Counted from the stretch's first letter, positions 34,476 to 63,085 are shown. The stretch is DNA of 64,000 nt from Bimastos eiseni (GCA_959347315.1 OY365816.1:27104313-27168312); one strand, 5' to 3'. Made by a program: numbers and translations. Notes: generated by a model from the letters alone, not told the origin.

Positions 34476-35361
34476 GTATTTTGACAATATAACAGTGCTT
34501 CATACATAACGAAGGCACTAGCTGATTGTTGGTTGACCAGAATTAATGATGTTCAATTTATTAAGAAAGCAAGGGTTATTATTGCTCCGTTACATTGCCT
34601 TTTAGCTGCCACCTTTACATTCTGTACCCTAAATTACATCTGAAACCTGTGTTAGGCCCAGATGCTTTGTTGCCACCCATGTCACAATTGCCTACCATCT
34701 GCCGGCCTTAGGCAAAGTGAAACATTTGCACAGGGAACATGAATCTAGTGATTGCCAACCCAGCATGTCTTTTAACAGTACTGCTCTGGCTGTGCTGTCT
34801 ATTGTGAAAGATGCAGCCAAAGAGTTAGATTACAGCAATATTATATGCAATTTTGAAGTATTTGGGTACAAACTCCTTTTGTTTCTTTAAACTAAAGTCT
34901 GAAGGAGAAAACCGCAAGCCAAGAAACGAATTATTGTTGCGTCAACAGATAATCGTTTGTAATAAGTAAATTTTATTTGTTAATAATTCGAAATTTAAAG
35001 AATTTCGAATTAATTTTCCATTTCCGAAATAATTTTATTTATCCAGGGTTATCTGTACCAATGAAAAATTCTAAAAATAATATTAAACTCGGTCATCATA
35101 ATGTTCATACTGGGTATTGTACCGTTCCTCATTGGGTTGTGACATGGGGTGAACCGTGGGGGGGTCAGAGAGGTATGACGCGCCATTTGGGATGGGTACG
35201 GCCTTGCTGCCCATGTTGCTGCCTGCCCCATTTGCCTTTTCTCATTATGCCCTATTTCTGCCCATGTGGCGATCGCCTGCTGTCTGCCCAAGAGGTGAAG
35301 GATGTCGAACTCTTTGGTAGTGCTTTTCAGAAATGCTTTCTAAATACACAGATATGTAATG

Positions 35362-35450
35362 TAATTGAGCATTTATATAGCGCTGTCAAAGTTCAGGCAG
35401 TTGGAGACAGAGTTAGAGATATTATTATTAGGGTTTAAAGTGGGTGGCAA
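35362..35450 (-). mobile_element. L2-like 3' end, minus strand
   Basis: gcatttatatagcgctgtc followed by decayed body in the MARCHF5-lyase spacer. Confidence 0.5.
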
Positions 35451-36590
35451 CTGCGTTCCCAGTGCTCTCGAAATGGGCAGGTGAGGAATGAATGAGAGGG
35501 AGGTGGAGAAAAATTGTGAGGGTAGCGAATGGGAGGAGGGAAAATGAGAGGATTAGCATGGGAATTGAATGAGAATACAATAGATAGTAATAGACAGCGG
35601 AAGGAGAGGATCCATGAGAACAGAAAGAAAGAGGAAGGGGCGAGGAAGAGGCAGAGGATGATAGATGGTGAAAGGGAGTGGAAGTTGAGGGGCATTGGTA
35701 GAAGTGTTGGCCTACTCTGCCTGAAGTCAGGTACGGTGGCCATCACATTTTGCATTGTATTGTATTTAAATCTCTGTATTTAGATAGCGGCTCTCTCAGC
35801 TCACACCAATCGCTTCCAGATAAAAGTAATTCGTCTTGAGAAAGGACGAAAACAGGCAGTATATTGTAACCCATGCAATACCTCTACAGAACAAAGTTCT
35901 TCTAGTATTAATTTCAGCATCGCTATCTTTGTCCATCAATGATTATTGTTGGACAGGAAAAAACGAAGCTTTCTTGAAACACGAAATTGAAACGTCAAAG
36001 CGGAAGCTTTGCAAAAGTTGGGAGCCGGGGAACCGCTACACATTCCTCCTCAAATGCAATTGTGCATTCACTGGACCATAGGGCCTTTCCTCAGAATGTG
36101 TAGCTATCAACCCGTCCACTCTCAACTATATCATATATGCGTTGCACTACTTATATGGTATCCTAGCAATACCTCGTTAAATAAAGGTGTCTAAAAGAAT
36201 AACTACCTTAATCAACAGCCAGCTGCGCCTTAATTTTGGCAATCAATTATTGGACTTAAAGGAAAGTAGTTTTATTTACTCACTAAATAACAGTGTTAAA
36301 TGGTAAATAAGCTAAAGTAATATTAGAAATCATAATTATTATTGTAAATTCAATAAACACATGTACGACGTCACCTAGCGATTCGTTTGCGCGACACCCC
36401 TCAAAGGAGTGTACAATTTTAGATTTAATTAAGATTAATTTCACATTAATCATCGCACAGAAAGGAATGCAGTTTCGTTTAGTCAACAAATGAATACGTT
36501 AAAATTTCAGAAATAGACCACCACAATAATACCAATTATTATTTTTAATTTCAAACACGTACTACGCCACCTACCTACAAAGAAATCCTT

Positions 36591-37044
36591 TCAAGCTATC
36601 GACCTGTATCCAACCTGTCATTTATTTCTAAATTACTCGAACGCATTGTCTTGTCCCGGATAAATGACTACCTAACTTCTAACTCGCTCCTAAATCCACA
36701 CCAGTCTGGTTTTACCAAGCGGCATTCAACAGAAACACTCTTCACCTCCCTCTACAATAAACTTGCTTCTGCTATTTCTCATCAACAAGTCTCCTGTCTC
36801 TGCCTCTGCCTCCTTGATATATCTGCAGCTTTTGATACCATCGATCACAATATATTGCTCCAAAGACTGTCCATCTGGTTCGGCTTTTCTGATACTGCTC
36901 TTCTCTGGATCCGGTCCTATCTATCTTCCCGCTCTTTTTTTAGTAAAGACCTCGAGCACGTCATCTAAACCATGCCCGCTCATCTGTGGTGTTCCTCGAG
37001 GTTCTGTTCTTGGACCCCTCTTGTTCATCCACTACTCCGAATTT
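36591..37044 (+). mobile_element. L2/CR1-like reverse transcriptase fragment
   Basis: SYRPVSNLSFISKLLERIV, LNPHQSGFTKRHSTETLF, LLDISAAFDTIDHNILL (RT motif A), then after a frameshift CGVPRGSVLGPLLF (motif B). Broken and lacking the YADD part, which would follow. Joined directly to an antisense LINE 3' remnant. Confidence 0.88.
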
Positions 37045-37059
37045 CAGAGGCGCACCCGA

Positions 37060-37230
37060 GTCCCGACCCAGGCCCGTCAAAAAGAAAGGTCTTAAGAAGT
37101 TTATAGAAAGAGCCAGACTGGTCGAGAGGGAGAAAGCGTAGGTCAGATGCGAGGTTGTTCAAGACACTGGGACCCAAAATTGCGAGAGGCTACAGCTCTT
37201 CTTTGCCCGGTGGGTGGCAACTAAAATATC
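37060..37230 (-). mobile_element. Antisense LINE 3' end remnant
   Basis: Contains aagaaaggtcttaagaag and a group of motifs (gaggttgttcaagaca) that resemble the complement of the RT C-terminus. A similar block lies at 29250-29410. Confidence 0.4.
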
Positions 37231-38355
37231 GGGGAGGGGATATAAGCAGCTCCATCCTCTGTAAGCCTGCATCTGAAACTCTGTCCTCTCCTGTCTCCCA
37301 TAAGTCTACACTCTTGGGTCCCCACAGACTCTAAAGAGCCATTCGAACGGGCGAGGGTGACTGCATCCGTTACATTTGGAGAAAGATCGACGTAGGCCCC
37401 TATTAAATGTTACTTGTTAGTTACTGAGGTGTCTAGGAGAGATTCAAAGCTTCTTGTGTGAACTCGTTTTAAACGACCCATTCAGGTTGAGACGCATAGG
37501 TCTATCGTCGCTTCATTTTTTGTTGGGTCAACCGGTTGATCAGATAGATTGGTTTAATAACCATTATTGAGAGCTCATGAAGTGCTTGGACGATCAACCT
37601 CGATCAGTGAAGATGGTGACCGCTAGACGCTTGCTCGAGCCGGGTTAAAGGTCAACACTTCAATACGTAATCAACATTGATCCCCCAAGGAATACCATTA
37701 TTATTGTAATTATTATTCTTATAGACCTATCCATATAAATTACACGTTCGCAAACAATCGTATTTTAGGACCCCTTCCCCCTCTGTTGCACCGCGTACAT
37801 CAACCAGGCTTAAACTTTGTGAGGCCCCTCCCGTACGTGAGCCTACATCTGAGCTCTAAACCTTCTTACAACGACTTAAAATAACTACATACAACTACGA
37901 TACATTGATTTTACCATACGCTATTTATTTTTCTAAAGCATCATATTTAACAGCTCAAATTTGTTAACTGCTATGAAGAAATAAAACACTAACAACACAT
38001 AGGCTGCATTTCTAAAAGAGTTAATGCCACACGAAGTTTATTAAGCAGGAGTATAGTCCGCGATTGGGTTTTCAGTTCTGATTTTAATATTCCCAAAAAT
38101 GTAAACGTCATAATTAGATAGTTGTATTTGCGCAAGCCTACGGTGCCTAGGCCTGCACATTTATCGAGACCCCTTCCCCGACATACGCACCCGTTCGCAA
38201 AAATGGCAAAATCGCCGAACTTCGAGACCCCCGCCTTCCCATCACCGCATTTGTAAATATTATAAAATATATGTGGATCGGCCTTATTGCCATAATATAT
38301 AATGATTATTATTATTGTAAACTGTTGCAACGTGTATGGCGTCCGTCAAGACTGA

Positions 38356-38477
38356 GAGGAGGGAGGGAAGGAGGGAGGGAAGGAGGGAGGGAAGGAGGGA
38401 GGGAAGGAGGGAGGGAAGGAGGGAGGGAAGGAGGGAGGGAAGGAGGGAGGGAAGGAGGGAGGGAAGGAGGGAGGGAG
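38356..38477. repeat. 12-bp GA-rich minisatellite
   Basis: About ten copies of gagggagggaag. Confidence 0.96.
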
Positions 38478-39639
38478 AGACGGAAGGACGGGGTCTGTGG
38501 AGGATAAGTAACTTTGGAAAAACTTGCTTCAAGTGGATTACGAAATGACCTTATTGAGCAGAAGAGAGGCACAGACAAACAGAGATCCAGACAAACAGAG
38601 AGGAGAAGACAGACAGACAGACAGAGATACGGAGAGAGAGACGGCTGGACTCTGTACGCTGGTAGCCTACTTTGCCATATTCAGATAAAAGCCGTGACTT
38701 TGGCCACGAATTTTCACCTCGCATATATATAGAGTGTAACACTGGTCCTACAAAAGACTGAACGTCAAACACAGTTCGTTTGATTCAGTTTGTAACCCAA
38801 TGAACCCAGCTAAGCTCAAGTCGTTGCAGGCGAGGTCGGTGAGTTTGGGCAGATTGCCTTTGAAACATTGTACCACGTTGCAACATGGACACACTCTTCA
38901 ATTGCATGAGAATTGTAATTGGGCATATGTAAGGAACTGCCAGTGAAGTAACGTTAAAATTAAGGAATAGGCCTACACATTTAAGAGACCTTCGAAATGG
39001 CACGAGACAGAGGCGTCAAGATATGGGGTCCGAGGGTAAATGCCCCCAATTTCAGGAAGGGTAAGAATACGTTTTTAGTCCTAAAGGGAATATTTTGCCT
39101 TCTTGACATCTGGAACCGAGGAGTTTGCCTCCATCACTCAGAGGGGACTGAAGCCACTGGCATTAGAGACCAATTGAGGTCCTCTCAAGAAGGAAGATTC
39201 CAGTTCTTCGACTAATTCATTCATGCATCATTTCTTTATTTTCTTTCCTATTTTCCGATCTTTAATCCATTCATGCATTCTTTCTTTCTTTCATTTTTGA
39301 ATACTTAATTCTTACCTTCGTAGACACCTCTGAAGAGTTGCTACCTGAAGCTATATTATAATTCAACGCAAAGATGCAAAAATTTCACTGTAAAAAAATT
39401 GAAATACGAAAACACCGAAACGGTCAAACAAGAGCCTTCATGAACAAAAAAGAAGCTATATGGCCACATGAATAAATTTTACATATGTATGTTTGCATAT
39501 TGTATGTATATATATATACATTTATACAATATGTATGTTTATATATGTAGAAATAAAATGTAATAATCATTTATATGTTATGAAATATCTACAACAACCA
39601 TATGTCGAATATTACTGTCTCAACAACCAGTCATGCAGA

Positions 39640-39801
39640 AATGGAATCAATAACAACACAAAATGAAGAAAGAAAACAGAACGACAAAAGAAAGAAAGAC
39701 AACATAAAGATAAAGGATTAAAACTATTTACGAAATTGAACTGAAATGTAACAAATTCTGAATACGTCAACAGCCTTTGTTGCTATAAGATGTCGTTAAA
39801 C
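39640..39801 (+). mobile_element. Family C copy (LINE 3' tail or SINE sharing it)
   Basis: Aligned by eye with 20157-20400: atggaatc...aacaac start, one agaaagaaaacagaa unit, then the shared gattaaaactat and gaaattgaactgaaatgtaa blocks, and the end gatgtcgttaaac. Confidence 0.7.
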
Positions 39802-39954
39802 AATAAGCAAAAACAAAACGCATTGTAACCTCTTTCGTGATGTACCATATTGAAGCAAAATCTTACTAAAAGAAAATGTCACAACATGGTGACAAATCAG
39901 ATTACATAGAGATGGTGAATGCGACCTTATGATACATTGCAACTCTTTTGATGA

Positions 39955-40060
39955 TGCCCTGCTTCCAAAGATCAGACGCGCACGTGACAATTTCATCAGC
40001 GTCGCCCTCCTTTCTTGTCCAATGCTTGGGACTGGCACTGTCACTGTGCAAACATTGGGA
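39955..40060 (-). mobile_element. Family B copy, minus strand
   Basis: cagcgtcgccctcctttctt and gcttgggactggcactgtc. Confidence 0.55.
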
Positions 40061-40524
40061 TCTTAAAATTGCGCTCTGCCCGTGAGGGGGGAATGGTAGA
40101 TCTGTCCCTATCGAGTCACTGAGTAACGAGAAGGGTAGGGACCAATTTGACCCTTTTTAGCAGTTTGATTATCGCCCTGCTGGGTCAATGCAAATAGAGT
40201 CAACGAATGAGTCCTTAAAGATATGCACCTAGGGTGTAATAGTGTATGGGGTTAGCTTAACAAAGGACGGTCAAAGACGAGGTTATCTTATCATCTTCAT
40301 CGTAGGCCAACAAACTATCGAACTTTTACCCTCGCATCGAAGTCGAAATTACTAGTAGTTACCGGTGTCTCTGTCTGTCCGTCCGTCTGTCCGTCTATTC
40401 ATCCGTCTATCTGCCCGCGTATGACTGCATATCCGTATGTATGTATATCTGTCTGTCTGTTTGTCCTTCTGTCTGTCTGCTTATCTGCGTGTTTGCATGC
40501 GTGTCATTAATTTATGCATTATGT

Positions 40525-40590
40525 CAATCAATCAAAAATACTTGATATAGCGCCCCTTTAAAGATATCTACTGAGAGGCGCAATGGATGT
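40525..40590 (-). mobile_element. L2-like 3' end, minus strand
   Basis: caatcaatcaaaaatact then gatatagcgcccctttaaag and atatctactgagaggcgca. Confidence 0.6.
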
Positions 40591-40653
40591 CCATGTATAT
40601 GTTTGCCTCTTCGAGTGTCTGTCTGTCTGTCCGTCCTTTTGTCCGTCTGTTTG

Positions 40654-40860
40654 CTATGTTCTCAGAATTAACGAAATCTCTGCAAATGGTATATAGAGGC
40701 GCTTGTTCTCCGTATAACAGCCGTTCAACTCCTCGTAATAATCTCCTTTGTTGATAAAAATCTCGCGAACATCCAAAACAAAACGATTAAATCGAATCAA
40801 TTTGTTGTCTCTGGGAAGACGAGACGGCGAGGAAGAGAACTGGCCACCAGCAGGCCTCAT
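40654..40860 (-). other. Unrecognised 68-codon open frame, coding potential uncertain
   Basis: ATG to TAG on the minus strand, MRPAGGQFSSSPSRLP then RFNRFVLDVREIFINKGDYY and IPFAEISLILRT. Composition is protein-like and not low-complexity, unlike most frames here. No family recognised and no supporting neighbour exon. Could be a chance frame or one exon of an unknown gene. Confidence 0.25.
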
Positions 40861-41393
40861 ATGCTGATTGCTGAGGTCAAGAAAATGAAGTCGCCAACTC
40901 TTCGCACCTCTGACACCCTATTAATAGAGCGCTTCTCCATATATCTGAAGGCTACCCACATTGCTAGTGTCGACGCCTGAACTTGTGCACCATTAATTTC
41001 AGTTTAGTAAGTGATGGCCAAATATTGCACGTTACTGCCAGACACCGTGTGCATAATTATGTGCATAATTATAAATGTTTTGACCACATTATATCGTTTT
41101 GCTTGTGCAATTGGGTCAAGCCGGGTTAGAGAGCAGGTTGCCTCGCGGGCCAGGCTGTTCGGTTTGCCGGTGGCCTATACGGCGGGCCGTGGGTCCATTT
41201 GAGCCCTCGATAAGACAGCATCGTTGAAGTCGAGTGAAGGCTAGGCCACCCACGGCTAAGTGGGATAGACCTTGGTCCTTGGCTTAGCTCTGACGAGAGA
41301 GTGAATGGTGACACAGTCCAAAGGGGGTCGGATTACTATTCATTCGAGTCCCGAACCGGTTTCATCACTGTGTCTTTGCGTTCAAACGACGGC

Positions 41394-50488
<9,095 letters not shown>

Positions 50489-51212
50489 CCAGACAACATC
50501 CCAGGAGCGACTCCACATCGAAGCCAACGCTCATTGACATCTTCCTTAGATCAATTCTTCTAGACACAAACGACGCATTGTTGCGGCTGCGTCTACCCAC
50601 ACCCACCCACCACCGAAAATGTGGAAGAAACAAGCCTCCCCAATCTGCTATTATTTTTGTGGCGCTGATAGTTCTTTCCTCAACTCCGTTTCGCAGGCGC
50701 TTGAAGGCCTTCCCATACATTTACCACCCAGCCGTCGACTTGGGTGTCGAGTACTACTTATTTGAGCGGCATTTTGAAATGTGCCATTGTAATTATAATT
50801 ACTCTTGCCGACTCATTTTAATTGTCGTATTGCATGCCTATATATTATTGGAAATCAAAAACCCGTTCCACATTATGTCCAAGACATTACCCCCCAACGA
50901 TTCTAGCTAAATTGGGAGGTCGCTCCCAATTATAGACGCCACTGCTACCTCCCACCCTCCCTCATTGTGACACTATGGACAACTTGTGACCAGTTATGTG
51001 AACCAGAAAAGTCTAAGAAATGTTGCTGTAAGGGACTTTATTTTAAGAGGTTGTCTACCCATTTGAGTTGCTTGAATGTAGTCGCCCTTTAAAAGATGTT
51101 TTTATTTAATTGAATAATAGAAATGGTTGATTCTGTTCCAACTTGAAGGCTTCAGTTGCGTTTTCAGCCAATAGGATGCGCTGTTGCAAATGCGTATTTT
51201 TTGTTAACTGTG

Positions 51213-51218
51213 AATAAA
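51213..51218 (+). promoter_or_regulatory. Possible polyadenylation signal of the lyase gene
   Basis: AATAAA about 725 bp after the stop codon, the first clean hexamer noticed downstream. Confidence 0.35.
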
Positions 51219-51327
51219 TATCGAATCGTAGTACAGTAGTCAAAGCAGTTCTTGTGTGCAAAAGATCTTCGTCAGAAGACGATTATTCAGTCTAAAATTT
51301 ACTTAGCAATTATAACGTAGGAATAAA

Positions 51328-51392
51328 CCATCGGTTAGGGAGTTGGACTCTCAGTCCATGGGTCAATCATAATTCAATTCCCATTTTTTTGA
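51328..51392 (+). mobile_element. Degenerate tRNA-like sequence
   Basis: catcggttagggagttgga, then ctctcagtccat and aattcaattccc, suggest a decayed tRNA-derived SINE head on the plus strand. Confidence 0.35.
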
Positions 51393-52335
51393 ATTCGTTG
51401 TGTGACTTACGTTTTCAAATTTAAATGTCTTCCTTAGACCACAAGGACTAAGATACCGGTTTGCCCTGACGACTACGACAAGCGGTCTTGATCGTAAAAT
51501 ATCTACTGATAAGAGACTTCCTGGCGGATTTCCATCCGTTGCAAACTCTACGATTTTAATTAATCTGCTAAACGGTTGGTTGTCGCCACTAAGCCAATAG
51601 TCGAAAGCCTGTAGAAAGTCTTTCTGAGCTACTGTACGGCCTAATGCTAATCAAATTTCAATGCAAGTGAACATGGAATCTCCGATGCTAGCGCAACTAC
51701 AAGATCGGCTACAACACGAAAATTTATGTATACAAAGCGTGACTGACAGACTTGATAAGACTGTGAGAGGGTGAGGGACTGATTGAGTGGGTGAGTAGGA
51801 GGAAGGGAGGGAGGGACAAAGAAGGCGAGCGAGAAGGAAGGAGGTATCCATACGCTTGATAGGGATGAGTGGCCAGTTCTAAGACATTCGTGTTGAAAAG
51901 AGCGGACACGTGAGCGTTATCGTTCCCTGCGATTCAACTGAATATTTCATATTCTCCACAACATTAACACAATCCTCTTATACGTAAATATAGTTTGTGG
52001 CGCTCTACCTGTACGTGGTTGAAAGTAGATGCTGGGGTCAACTAGGGAGAATTAGAGGCAGGACCAAATGAAGGAGTGGTCAGCCTTTTCGGTTGACTGT
52101 ACTTACGACATGGTCCAGCGATTCTGACCTCGGTGCTTGACAGATTCGGCTGATGCACTTCTTTTGTTCAAATTCTTCGCTTTGTTGAGTTTTATTCGTG
52201 GTGTAGGCAGACGTTAAGTGTCCGAGGTTGAAAGTAGAAAGGAAGGAAGGAAGTAAAAGGGAAGGACGGACGGAAAAGGAAAGAAGACTTATTGAAAAGA
52301 TTTGGAAAAAGGGAAAGTGGTGAAAGACTGAAGCT

Positions 52336-59137
<6,802 letters not shown>

Positions 59138-59477
59138 CTCTTCAACGACTGCCAACGATTGATGACCCGCTGCCTCCATGGCATTGATTATCGAAACTGT
59201 TCGTAAATGTTCCGTCGTGTTAGGATTACTAGCGCTAAACCAGTGTTGGTTTTTCCCGTTGATTATAAGTCTTATCATCTTGAGACTTGCACGAATATAA
59301 ACATTGTATACAGAAGATTAATTATCGATAAAACCTGGCGTTCAAAACCTACCTTCATACAATCGTACGTTAAAGAATAACTTTTATGAAATAGTTTTGA
59401 ATGGCTGTGGAAACCATGTGAATTGCCGTTTGTTAAGTAATTATTATTATTTTGACCGAATTGTTGCCCATTAATCG

Positions 59478-59538
59478 AATAAAATTGTTTATCGTGGCCG
59501 TTCACATGTTAAACCACTTAGAAGTATAGTGAAATAAA
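59478..59538 (+). promoter_or_regulatory. Polyadenylation signals after nucleoplasmin
   Basis: AATAAA occurs at 59478 and again at 59533, about 340-400 bp after the stop codon. Plausible 3' ends; not proven. Confidence 0.45.
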
Positions 59539-59539
59539 G

Positions 59540-60600
59540 ATTGTGTTCTCTAATGAGGCCAGAGACACGTTCAATCTTTAAGCTCGATAAAATAAATTCT
59601 ATTAAATGTACCATTTTGTGTTCTTTGCGGATTTCCATGCTCTGCTAATCCTACCATTCTCCTAAATCTGTTGACGACGACGACGACGATGATGTCTCTA
59701 TCTTTTAAATACTAATACATCGCATGTAAATCGTACATAACACTTAACCCATGTATATGGTTAAATTATTATTATTAGGATCGCAATAACGATAATTTAT
59801 AAATCTTGACGTGGGTATAATGGTGTTCATGATTATTATTGATAATGATTAGATTGATCAGATCCATGTAAGTCATGATGACACGCAACGCATTTAATTC
59901 ACAACATCGAAGTTTCTCGTATATACGACGGTGAGCTGCTACGTGCGTGGAATGGACACACGAGAAGAGGGATGAGGAGGAATCTGATGTGGAGTCGATT
60001 CCTTCCTCGCTCGATCCACTTGATCGCCACCGATTCCCGGAGTTGCTCCCTAGGTGACCGACTGAAGACCGACCGAGGATGTATCCTTGTCTTAAGAATC
60101 CGTCGTGTTCTGCATCGATAGTTCAGACCTCGTCGGCGGCTGAATCTGGAGCGGAGTCGCTGTGTTCTTAGTCCCCGCAGGGAACTATTAACCGCGATCG
60201 AGTCACGGGAAGTGGAGCATCACAAGTGGATGTGCCCGGATCGAAGAGAAGAGGGGTGGATCGAGTGGAGAATGGATGGATGGAATCGTGGAAACTGCAT
60301 ATATGGGATGGCTGGCTGGAATCTAATCTAAGCTGGTAATGACTTGTGGCGCTTAAGACCTTGATACTATTGGGTGGATATAATCGTGTGGATCTATGGA
60401 TGCATGTGAAAATTAAAATTTATGCGTGTACAGAGAGACCGACACAAACCGACAGAAATAAGGAGAGTGAAAGAGTGAAAGACCGATAGGGAGGGAGGAG
60501 GGAGTGAGTGATCAGTGCGTATGAGTATTACCGCTCTCTGCGGTTCAGTTGACTACTCCATATTTTCCAAATCATTTACACAATCCTCATATTTACATAA
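59540..60600. other. Spacer after nucleoplasmin with a GC-rich, CpG-rich block
   Basis: 59940-60260 is richer in G, C and CpG than its surroundings and has frames open without ATG on both strands (plus strand: DEEESDVESIPSSLDPLDRH). Not recognised. Confidence 0.3.
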
Positions 60601-60619
60601 ATACATATATACACAGCTA

Positions 60620-60660
60620 CATACATACATGCATACATACATACATACATACATACATAA
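60620..60660. repeat. (ACAT)n microsatellite
   Basis: acatacatgcatacatacat continuing to 60660. Confidence 0.9.
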
Positions 60661-60874
60661 GGTCATAGGCGCAAGGTTGAAAGCTATAATAATGCCTTTC
60701 TTCCCTTGGAGTCTACTATTAAACATGTGGCTCGATTTACAGAAAGATTGCTCGCAGTAGTTTTAGAGAGTTTATCTGCAGTCGATGATGACCAGGTTGG
60801 AGTGAATCCTAGAATGGGAATATGAAAGACGAAAATAATCGTTTAGTTAAGTAGCTTCAGCACGACGCGAATGA

Positions 60875-60975
60875 TGACACTGTTTGATAACAACAGCGAT
60901 CATTAGCCTCGCCTTCCTCCTGTAGCTAGGTTTGGGACTGGCACTGTCAGTACGAGCAGTGGTAGAGGCGTTCGT
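60875..60975 (-). mobile_element. Family B copy, minus strand
   Basis: gatgacactgtttgataaca, ctcgccttcctcctgtag and gggactggcactgtcagtac. Confidence 0.55.
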
Positions 60976-61199
60976 CTTTAAATTATAATTATTGAGAATG
61001 TTTTTAAGGTGTCATGTGAGTGTGTTTGGCAAATTGACATCGAAGAAAAGTGATTGTTATTAATTATTATTATTATAATTACTATTACTATTGTCATTTT
61101 GATTAAACTCTCTTTTACAGCATGCCTATAAACAAAATGAATCTTGCACAAAAACGCGCAACAGAGAAGTCTAGTCATAATGCATCTTGAATAAAATCT

Positions 61200-61660
61200 T
61201 AAGGTTTATTGTGAAGAGTGACTGTCGACGATCTGCTAATAAAGTCTGACAGTTTATTCCATTCTGCCGGGCCATCTAAATAGCGCGAGTGCATGGTTTC
61301 CATATTTGCTATAACTATTCGTATTGCATCAAAGTCAGCTTGAAGAGATGAACAAAGTGTAAAGAGTGAAGCAATATCAGATGGAGAACCTGCGTAGATT
61401 CGATACATTATGAGACAAATGTTGAAGTTTATCCGAGCTTGTATGGGAAGCCAGTGTAATTCACGAAGCCATGATCATAAAAAGTCAGGTTCTTGATATT
61501 CCTTGCAGCTTGGTGGAGAACAGTGATGAGAGGTTGAAGGATAGAAATAGGGACGCCACACGTACTTGAATTATACGCGAGGTTACATTTTCTTGATATT
61601 GCATCGGTTAGGAGCCTGTTGGAGGTGTCTAAGATTATCTGTCCCAAGAGAGTTTCCGAC
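61200..61660 (-). mobile_element. LINE C-terminal remnant, minus strand
   Basis: Minus-strand SRYLDGPAEWNKLSDFIS and the frame before it look like a degenerate RT C-terminus; interrupted by stops. Confidence 0.45.
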
Positions 61661-61944
61661 TATGGTTTGTGGATATTAAGCAATTCGAACAGACAAGTCT
61701 TGCGCAGAGTGAAATTGCAAAGTTAGTAGTGAACCACGTTTCATACTGCCAATCTAGTGAGTTCAATAGAAACGAAGCAAATAGCCCCAATATACTTGGG
61801 GTTTGGAAAAGATCAAGCCCTTGTACCGAATGACTCAGAATGACAGTCGCTTATATACACGAGGCTGGACTCTGGCAACCGGCCTCGGATCTTCCGTTAA
61901 CAACTCTGGAAAACAGCTCTGACTCGACGTACCGGGGTGCGGTC

Positions 61945-62045
61945 AGCGGCCGAGTTTATTTGCGGATTAGCCCGTGAATAAGCTGGTGCCCTGCCCTCAT
62001 CTTTCGTGTAGCGCTTCGGAAATCTGGAGACTGCCATCATCGTCA
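61945..62045 (+). mobile_element. Family E copy
   Basis: gcccgtgaataagctggtgc, cctgccctcatctttcgtgt, agcgcttcggaaatctggag. Confidence 0.55.
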
Positions 62046-62274
62046 CGAAAGACAGAAGGAGAGAATGATGGACGGACAAAAACGTCTTATCAACGGAAAC
62101 TGGTTGACTAGTGTCTGTAATTGTAATTGTAATTACGACCAATTATAGAGCGCCGTCGAAGGCAAGCTATATCTCGGGTGACGTACACGACAGTTGACTG
62201 AAATCAAAATAGCAATTCTCGGCATACGCTGAAAACTAAGTCTGCTCACATAGCCATGTCATTGAAAGATGATT

Positions 62275-62430
62275 ATCGTCACCCTCCACCTTGGGACTGG
62301 CAAAGCCAGTTTGCGGTCAGCGGATTTGCCCTTCTGATTCGACACAGCAGCGCTCGCGAGTAAGCTGGTGCCCTGCGCTTAACTTTTGAGTGGGGCTCTA
62401 GATGTTTGGAGATTATGATTTCGGTTATTA
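62275..62430 (+). mobile_element. Family B fragment followed by family E copy
   Basis: tcaccctccaccttgggact and ggcaaagccagt (B, antisense) run into cgacacagcagcgctcgcga, gtaagctggtgccctgcgct and gagtggggctctagatgttt (E, sense). Confidence 0.55.
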
Positions 62431-63029
62431 TAGGAATCCATCCACAGAACGCGGGCCATTACGCGGTCGGCCTTTGATCTGACAATACTCCGGGAAATTC
62501 TCCGGGGAACTCCCCATCCACTTCGAACTCGTCGGTCAAATTGCCAGCGCGAGTGCGAGTCACAGCTGGCGAGTCCCAGAAGAGTTTGATTCGGACTAAC
62601 CCCATCGTTCCTGCTCTCATAGCAGAGGTGTTCTGTACAGAGGAGGAACAGGTGTTGCCTGGCTTTAACTGTTTTTCGATGGGGGATTAACGGGGTGTTA
62701 ATAGATCTGGGTGGGGAGCTTAACGACGGTTGGGATTTGAACTGGGCATTCATTTCTCGCTCGTGCTCGCATTAGCGCAGACTAAATCTAATCGAGACTA
62801 ATGCAATGCTATCTAATAATTATAATCTTCATTTCTCTGCGTAACTACAGCTATGGTTATTACGCTACATGCGATGAAAAGGTGCAGGAAGAGGCTTATC
62901 TAATACGTAGTAACATCGTCAAGCTAAGATGATAAAATGTCATCTCATTCAGTGTAATGTAATTAGATAAGCGAAGGCTTAGATGATAAAAGTAATTTAA
63001 TATCCATCTGTTTATCAATTTACCTATGT

Positions 63030-63085
63030 TTTTTATATAGCGCCCCTTAAATAACTATTCAGTAATTTTATTAAATTTAAGGACT
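63030..63085 (-). mobile_element. L2-like 3' end, minus strand
   Basis: ttttatatagcgcccctta followed by aataactattcagtaattt. Confidence 0.45.

Larger units (their letters stand above)
34039..36590. other. MARCHF5 3' region and spacer
   Basis: TA clusters, one L2-like end and purine-rich sequence near 35500-35690. No further exon recognised. Confidence 0.4.
37231..41393. other. Spacer upstream of the lyase
   Basis: Contains the GA minisatellite, families B and C, TGTC runs (40375-40490, 40615-40650), an L2-like end and one unrecognised frame. No gene recognised. Confidence 0.4.
50489..52335. other. Lyase 3' region and spacer to nucleoplasmin
   Basis: One decayed tRNA-like sequence, otherwise plain. 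The nucleoplasmin promoter probably lies at 52000-52335; no motif is distinct. Confidence 0.4.

Noticed and set aside
62379..62753. 124-codon minus-strand frame
   Set aside because: No domain or splice support; overlaps a family E copy at one end.
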